From: CAZRXG01 sp964603985
GTDB lineage: Bacteria; Chloroflexota; Anaerolineae; Aggregatilineales; UBA3940
NCBI GenBank assembly: GCA_964603985.1
Contig: CAZRXG010000011.1
Span: 1 to 64,000, forward strand
Length of the DNA stretch: 64,000 bases
Direction: 5' to 3'
In this document: positions 60,268 to 64,000 of the stretch, one piece after another
Layout of the letters: every line of letters starts with the position of its first letter
Position numbering within the stretch: position 1 is the stretch's first letter
The notes under the pieces: generated by a model
The model's database searches: none
Seen by the model: only the letters and a program-made list of their open reading frames with translations
What the model was told of the DNA's origin: nothing
Translations under genes and position numbers: made by a program

Positions 60268-61059
60268 CTACGGTTCCAGCACCGCGCGGCTGACCCCCTT
60301 GGGCAGCGGCACGCTGACGTTCTCCAGGCGCTCGCGGGCGATGGCGTTGTACTCCGGGTTGCTCTCGATCATGGCCCAGCGGCGGTGGTAGCTCTGCGCG
60401 ACGACGCCGGTCGTGCCGCTGCCGCTGAAGGGATCGAGCACCAGGTCGCCGGGGTTGGTGGCAATCAGCATGACGCGGGCGATCAGGTCGAGGGGCTTCT
60501 GGGAGGGGTGCCGCCCGTACTTGCGCTCGGCCCGCGCGGGGTAGGGGAAGCGCCAGACGTTACGCATCTGCTTGCCGCCGTTAAGCTGCTTGGCGACCTC
60601 GTAATTGAATGTCCAGCCGGTGGCGTCGTCTTTGCCACCGTTGCAGGCCCAGACGATGTGCTCGGTCGACTCGGTCAGCATGCGGCAGGTGATGTTCGGC
60701 TGGGCGTTGGGCTTGAACCAGACAATCGAGTTGAGCACCTTGAGGTCAAGCTCGTGGACGATGTGGCCCAGGTCGTAGATGTTGTGAAAGGAGCCGAAGA
60801 CGAAGATGTTGCCGTTGGGCTTGACGACGCGGCAGACCTCTTTGAGCCAGGCACGGGTGAAGGCCAGGTATTCCTCGCGGGCGTACATGTCCCAGTCTTC
60901 GCTCATCGTGACGTGTGACGAGAAGGCCCAGGTCAGGCCGTTCTTCTTGCTCATGTTGTAGGGCGGGTCGGCGATGCAGTGATCGACGCAGTCGTCGTCC
61001 CACCGGGGCATGATCGCCAGGCAGTCGCCCTCGTGCAGGGTGTCGTCTTCGGGCTTCAT
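60268..61059 (-). CDS. Solitary DNA methyltransferase (beta-class N6-adenine or N4-cytosine)
   Basis: The 263-residue enzyme has motif IV DPPYN early (ADPPYNMSKKNGL), a middle region with FGSFHNIY, then HPSQKPLDLIARVM (motif X) and the SAM-binding motif I DPFSGSGTTGVVA, the order of beta-class enzymes. DPPY and FSGSGTT suggest N6-adenine or N4-cytosine methylation; the target is not predictable. No restriction gene is nearby, so a regulatory or protective role is possible. The start at 61059 is chosen at MKPEDDTLHEGDCLAIM; the upstream part of the frame is not conserved-looking. Confidence 0.9.
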   Translation of the reverse strand: MKPEDDTLHEGDCLAIMPRWDDDCVDHCIADPPYNMSKKNGLTWAFSSHVTMSEDWDMYAREEYLAFTRAWLKEVCRVVKPNGNIFVFGSFHNIYDLGHIVHELDLKVLNSIVWFKPNAQPNITCRMLTESTEHIVWACNGGKDDATGWTFNYEVAKQLNGGKQMRNVWRFPYPARAERKYGRHPSQKPLDLIARVMLIATNPGDLVLDPFSGSGTTGVVAQSYHRRWAMIESNPEYNAIARERLENVSVPLPKGVSRAVLEP

Positions 61060-61242
61060 CGGCTTGGGCCACCTCGACGGCTGACGTTGGATCGATAACA
61101 GGGGCGATGCGCGCGGCAGGATGGCATCGTCCCTGCTGGGTGATACAAGCATAATCGAGATGGGGGTGGCGGTCAAATAAAACGCCTGGGGCACGTGTAT
61201 TCCAGGGTGGGCGCGGCTCTTTCAGTCCGCAAATTACGCGGA

Positions 61243-62373
61243 TTACACAGATGGGGCCTCGTCGCGCAGCCAGGCGGCGATCTGAGCGGCCAGGTGCGTG
61301 CCGACGTTGGGCAGATCCCTCAGGCCCGCCTCGCCGCGCGCCTGGTACAGGTCGGCGATGCTCTCCGGCCACTCGTCAACCGTCCAGGCCGCCTTGCGAT
61401 AGGCCCAGATGCGGTGGTTGTCCGCCTGCTCCAGCTCCAGGTCGTAGGTCCTGAGGAACAGCCGCTCGGCGATGCGCTTATTGGTCGCCAGCGGGCCGGG
61501 CGCGATGTAACGCGCCATGCGGTCGGCCAGACCGTGCCGGGCACACAGCTCGCGCACCAGCAGCCCTAACCGCGCGTTATAGGCACGCGGCGGGGTGTAG
61601 CCCGGCCTGCCACCCGACTCCCATTTGTAAAGCTCCCGCCAGCGATCCACCAGCAGCGGGTCCAGGCGGCGGGCGGCCTCCAGCGTGCGCCCCGCCTGGA
61701 TGCCGTCCATCGTCAGACCGCCGCCCAGCACGAACGACCCGCCGTGATCCCCGGTGGCGCGGATCACGTCCTCCAGGTGGGCCTCGTCGTCGCCGACGAC
61801 GGGCAGGATCGGCATCAGCGCCGTGCCGACCGGAACACCGGCCCCGGCCAACTGCGCCATCGCCTGGAGGCGGCGCTTCACGCCGGGGCTGCGAGGCTCG
61901 AATGCTTGCTTGAGGACCGGGTCGAGGGTGCTGATGCTGAAGACCACGCCCACCCACGCCCGCCGGTTGATGGCGACCAGCAGGTCGAGGTCGTGGGTGA
62001 GCAGCGGTGAGCGCTCGACGACGAACAGCGGGAAGCCCAGGTCGAGCACCGCCTCCAGCATACCGCGCGAGAGCCGGTAGCGATCCTCGGCCGGCTGCTG
62101 CCAGTCGCCGCAGGCGATCACGTCGCAGGCCAGCCCGGAAAGCTCCTTGCGGAGCAGCTCGACGGCGTTGGTCTTGACGCGGATCAGCGAGTCGAAGGTA
62201 TCGGGGTCTCGTTTGCCCAGGTAGTGACCGCCGCGCTGGTAGCAGAACTCGCAGCCGCTGCGGCAGCCCACGTAAGGATGGGCCGAGTACTTCGTCCAGA
62301 ACCAGGGGCCGTCGACGTGCTTGTGGACGTTGACGATCTTGCGGGCGCGGTACTCCTGCAATTCGAGCGGCAT
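61243..62373 (-). CDS. Radical SAM protein (SplB-like, COG1533) with C-terminal helix-hairpin-helix
   Basis: The 376-residue protein has the radical SAM cluster motif CRSGCEFCY (C37, C41, C44) in the context YSAHPYVGCxxxCxxC shared with spore photoproduct lyase relatives, VKTNAVELLRKEL, and SISTLDPVLKQAFEPRSPGVKRRLQAM, typical of COG1533. The last 35 residues (IADLYQARGEAGLRDLPNVGTHLAAQIAAWL) form a helix-hairpin-helix-like DNA-binding motif. It starts at the stop of the HEAT-repeat protein (TAATG overlap). A DNA-repair role is inferred from this tail and the neighbours. Confidence 0.88.
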   Translation of the reverse strand: MPLELQEYRARKIVNVHKHVDGPWFWTKYSAHPYVGCRSGCEFCYQRGGHYLGKRDPDTFDSLIRVKTNAVELLRKELSGLACDVIACGDWQQPAEDRYRLSRGMLEAVLDLGFPLFVVERSPLLTHDLDLLVAINRRAWVGVVFSISTLDPVLKQAFEPRSPGVKRRLQAMAQLAGAGVPVGTALMPILPVVGDDEAHLEDVIRATGDHGGSFVLGGGLTMDGIQAGRTLEAARRLDPLLVDRWRELYKWESGGRPGYTPPRAYNARLGLLVRELCARHGLADRMARYIAPGPLATNKRIAERLFLRTYDLELEQADNHRIWAYRKAAWTVDEWPESIADLYQARGEAGLRDLPNVGTHLAAQIAAWLRDEAPSV

Positions 62374-63107
62374 TACGGCGTGTCTCCTGTGAAGCGGGCA
62401 CGCAGGTCGGCGGGCAGATAGGTGAGCGCCTTACGCAGCATCAGTGTGCGGTGGCGGCGCTGGCGGCGGATGACCTGCTCCTCCAGCCAGGCGGCCATCT
62501 GGTCGGGGTAGTGCTTACCCACCGTCTTCAACCCCCAGCCGATCCCCTTGAGCGCGTCCATGTCCCACTCTCCAAACATCGGCTCCAGGAAGTCGAGCAG
62601 CGCAGTCGCCTGGGGGATAAACTCCTCCGCGCCACGCGAGCGCTTGGCCCAGAAGTGAACGCCGTGCCCGACCGTCCGGCGCACCCAGCGATTTTCGTCC
62701 GCGCGCCAGGGGGCGATCCGAGCCAGCGTCGGTTGGAAGTGGTCGATCAGCGCCGGGCCGAGCACCGTCTCGCCCAGGATGCCGGGCGCGTACCAGATGT
62801 CGGCGGCGATGACGTAGACCCGGCAGCGGGCCAGAGCGCCCGCCAGGTCGCGGTCGAGCTGCGCCCGCAGCGCGCCGCCGATGACCGCCCAGCCGCCCTC
62901 GGTCCGGTCGGCGGCGATGCGGTCTAAGAAGGGATTCGCGGCCTCCAATGGGCCGCTGCCGATGGCCCCGCCGATCAGCCTGAGCGCCGCAAACGGCGTG
63001 CGTTCGGCCAGCACCGGCGAGAGCAAGGCATAAGCCTGATCGGCGTTCCCGGCCTGGATGAGTCCGGAGAGGCGCGCTCCGAGCTGTCGGGCCTGGCTGG
63101 TTTTCAC
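62373..63107 (-). CDS. HEAT-type DNA alkylation repair-like protein (AlkD-like)
   Basis: The 244-residue all-helical protein shows features of the AlkD superfamily: DENRWVRRTVGHGVHFWAKRS, EPMFGEWDMDALKGIGWGLKTVGKHYPDQMAAWL and LRKALTYLPADLR at the C-terminus. AlkD-type glycosylases remove bulky alkylated bases. It is in one operon with the radical SAM gene downstream (1-nt overlap) and another HEAT protein upstream (30-nt gap). Confidence 0.8.
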   Translation of the reverse strand: MKTSQARQLGARLSGLIQAGNADQAYALLSPVLAERTPFAALRLIGGAIGSGPLEAANPFLDRIAADRTEGGWAVIGGALRAQLDRDLAGALARCRVYVIAADIWYAPGILGETVLGPALIDHFQPTLARIAPWRADENRWVRRTVGHGVHFWAKRSRGAEEFIPQATALLDFLEPMFGEWDMDALKGIGWGLKTVGKHYPDQMAAWLEEQVIRRQRRHRTLMLRKALTYLPADLRARFTGDTP

Positions 63108-63137
63108 GGCTCCTCCTTTGGAATGATGCGGGCAGGC

Positions 63138-64000
63138 TCACGTCACCGCGAAGCACACGCGCTCGGAGCGCACGCCGTTGACCTGGATCTCGACGGCGTG
63201 CTCGCCGGGGTAGTATTTGCGCGTCGTGACCGGGCTGAAGCTGTGCTTTTTGGTGATGTGAATTGTCTCGCCGGGCGCGATCTCGCGCTTCGACAGCTTG
63301 AACGTCTTGGGCGTGAGCTGGCCCCTGGCCCGCACGAGGTACACGATGTAATCGATCATCAGGTTTTGCGCCGCCTGGCCGTGCGACTCGACCGCGAACG
63401 AGATCATCACCTCACCACCCATCGGGATGCTCGACGGCTCGACGGCCAGATCCTTGATCGTCACGGCGGGGTTGGCCGGATAGCCGAGCATATCGAGCGC
63501 GTCGGGGCGGCCCTTTTTGACCAACGTGCGCAGCGCGTGGTGGACGATCCAGCGCATCTCCTCGCCTTCGTGCGCGCTCCAGCGGCGCAGCACGTCGAGC
63601 ACCACCTCCGGGTTGTCCTTTGAGATGTCGTTGAGGTTGTTGGCGACGCTGCGCCGGACGAACTCCGACGGGTCGAGCTTGAGCCGTTCGAGGATCGGCA
63701 GGATGGGCGACGGGTCGGCCTGAAGCGCGGGCAGCGCGATCCCCCAGGGCAGGCGCGGGCGGCAGCCCTCGCAGGCCAGGCGGCGCACGTCGTGGCTGGC
63801 GTGGCCCGCCCAGCGCAGCATGTGGGCCAGCATGCGATCCTGGTCGGCGACGATGAAGGGGCGCACCGCGTACTCGGCGCTGACCTGTTGGGTGAACTCC
63901 TCCAGCGCGGGGATGGAAGCGTCCCAATCGTCCAACCCATACAGCCCGACAAAGTCGGAAAAGACCATGTTCTGGAAGCCGTAGGCGGCAAGCGCCCCCG
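63138..64000 (-). CDS. HEAT-repeat DNA alkylation repair protein (AlkC-like), partial at window end
   Basis: The visible 286 residues include GALAAYGFQNMVFSDFVGLYGLDDWD at the cut edge, ALEEFTQQVSAEYAVRPFI, HEAT repeats (DPSEFVRRSVANNLNDISKDNPEVVLDVLRRW, MRWIVHHALRTLVKKG) and a C-terminal beta domain (VEPSSIPMGGEVMISFAVES... KHSFSPVTTRKYYPGEHAVEIQVNG). This is the AlkC/AlkD superfamily layout with the Ig-like tail of AlkC. The frame continues through the window end without a stop, so the true start lies outside. It is upstream of the AlkD-like and radical SAM genes. Confidence 0.85.
   Translation of the reverse strand, partial: GALAAYGFQNMVFSDFVGLYGLDDWDASIPALEEFTQQVSAEYAVRPFIVADQDRMLAHMLRWAGHASHDVRRLACEGCRPRLPWGIALPALQADPSPILPILERLKLDPSEFVRRSVANNLNDISKDNPEVVLDVLRRWSAHEGEEMRWIVHHALRTLVKKGRPDALDMLGYPANPAVTIKDLAVEPSSIPMGGEVMISFAVESHGQAAQNLMIDYIVYLVRARGQLTPKTFKLSKREIAPGETIHITKKHSFSPVTTRKYYPGEHAVEIQVNGVRSERVCFAVT

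Overview
The window reads as bacterial chromosome from a member of the Chloroflexota (probably Anaerolineae-like). This is inferred from the high-GC coding style, the abundance of STAND/LuxR and TIR-NB-ARC-TPR proteins, and the mix of a large exopolysaccharide locus with sugar-ABC/glycosidase genes; no rRNA is present to confirm it. Genes are dense, several adjacent genes overlap through ATGA, GTGA or TAATG junctions, and the clearest promoters look sigma-A like.

Region 1 (about 0-27 kb) is an exopolysaccharide locus. It holds a response-regulator/sugar-phosphate-transferase fusion (initiating enzyme), a membrane GGDEF-like protein, a GT2, five GT4-type transferases, a polysaccharide deacetylase, a Wzz-like protein, a Wzy/WaaL-like ligase or polymerase, a Wzx-like flippase, a sulfotransferase, a BcsB-like protein, a methyltransferase-like protein, a phosphotransferase and a repeat-bearing lipoprotein. 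Nine genes from 19323 down to 7720 form one minus-strand operon. A HigB/HigA-ImmA toxin-antitoxin operon (6.2-7.7 kb) sits inside the locus.

Region 2 (about 22-29 kb) carries decaying genes: an APC permease with an in-frame amber codon, an acyl-CoA dehydrogenase reduced to its two ends, and a renalase-like flavin oxidoreductase with two in-frame ochre codons. A large NB-ARC/LuxR regulator follows.

Region 3 (about 32-49 kb) is visibly more AT-rich and modular: a class C beta-lactamase-like hydrolase, two and a fraction copies of an isoprenylcysteine-methyltransferase-like protein, a LacI-controlled sugar ABC operon with GH127 and GH31 glycosidases, and a two-gene molybdopterin oxidoreductase operon preceded by a candidate Moco riboswitch. 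Five copies of a 26-nt hairpin with 10-bp arms and a 6-nt loop, each beside a tRNA-3'-end-like sequence, separate these modules; the last copy is the terminator of a real tRNA-Leu gene.

Region 4 (about 49-64 kb) has five tRNAs in all (Leu, Cys, Gly, two Ser), a GT1 transferase, membrane proteins, an M32 carboxypeptidase and an acyltransferase. It also has a TIR-NB-ARC-TPR protein, whose 5' end is duplicated just beyond its stop codon, and a minus-strand group of two HEAT-type DNA alkylation repair proteins, a radical SAM-HhH protein and a solitary DNA methyltransferase. The last gene runs off the window end.
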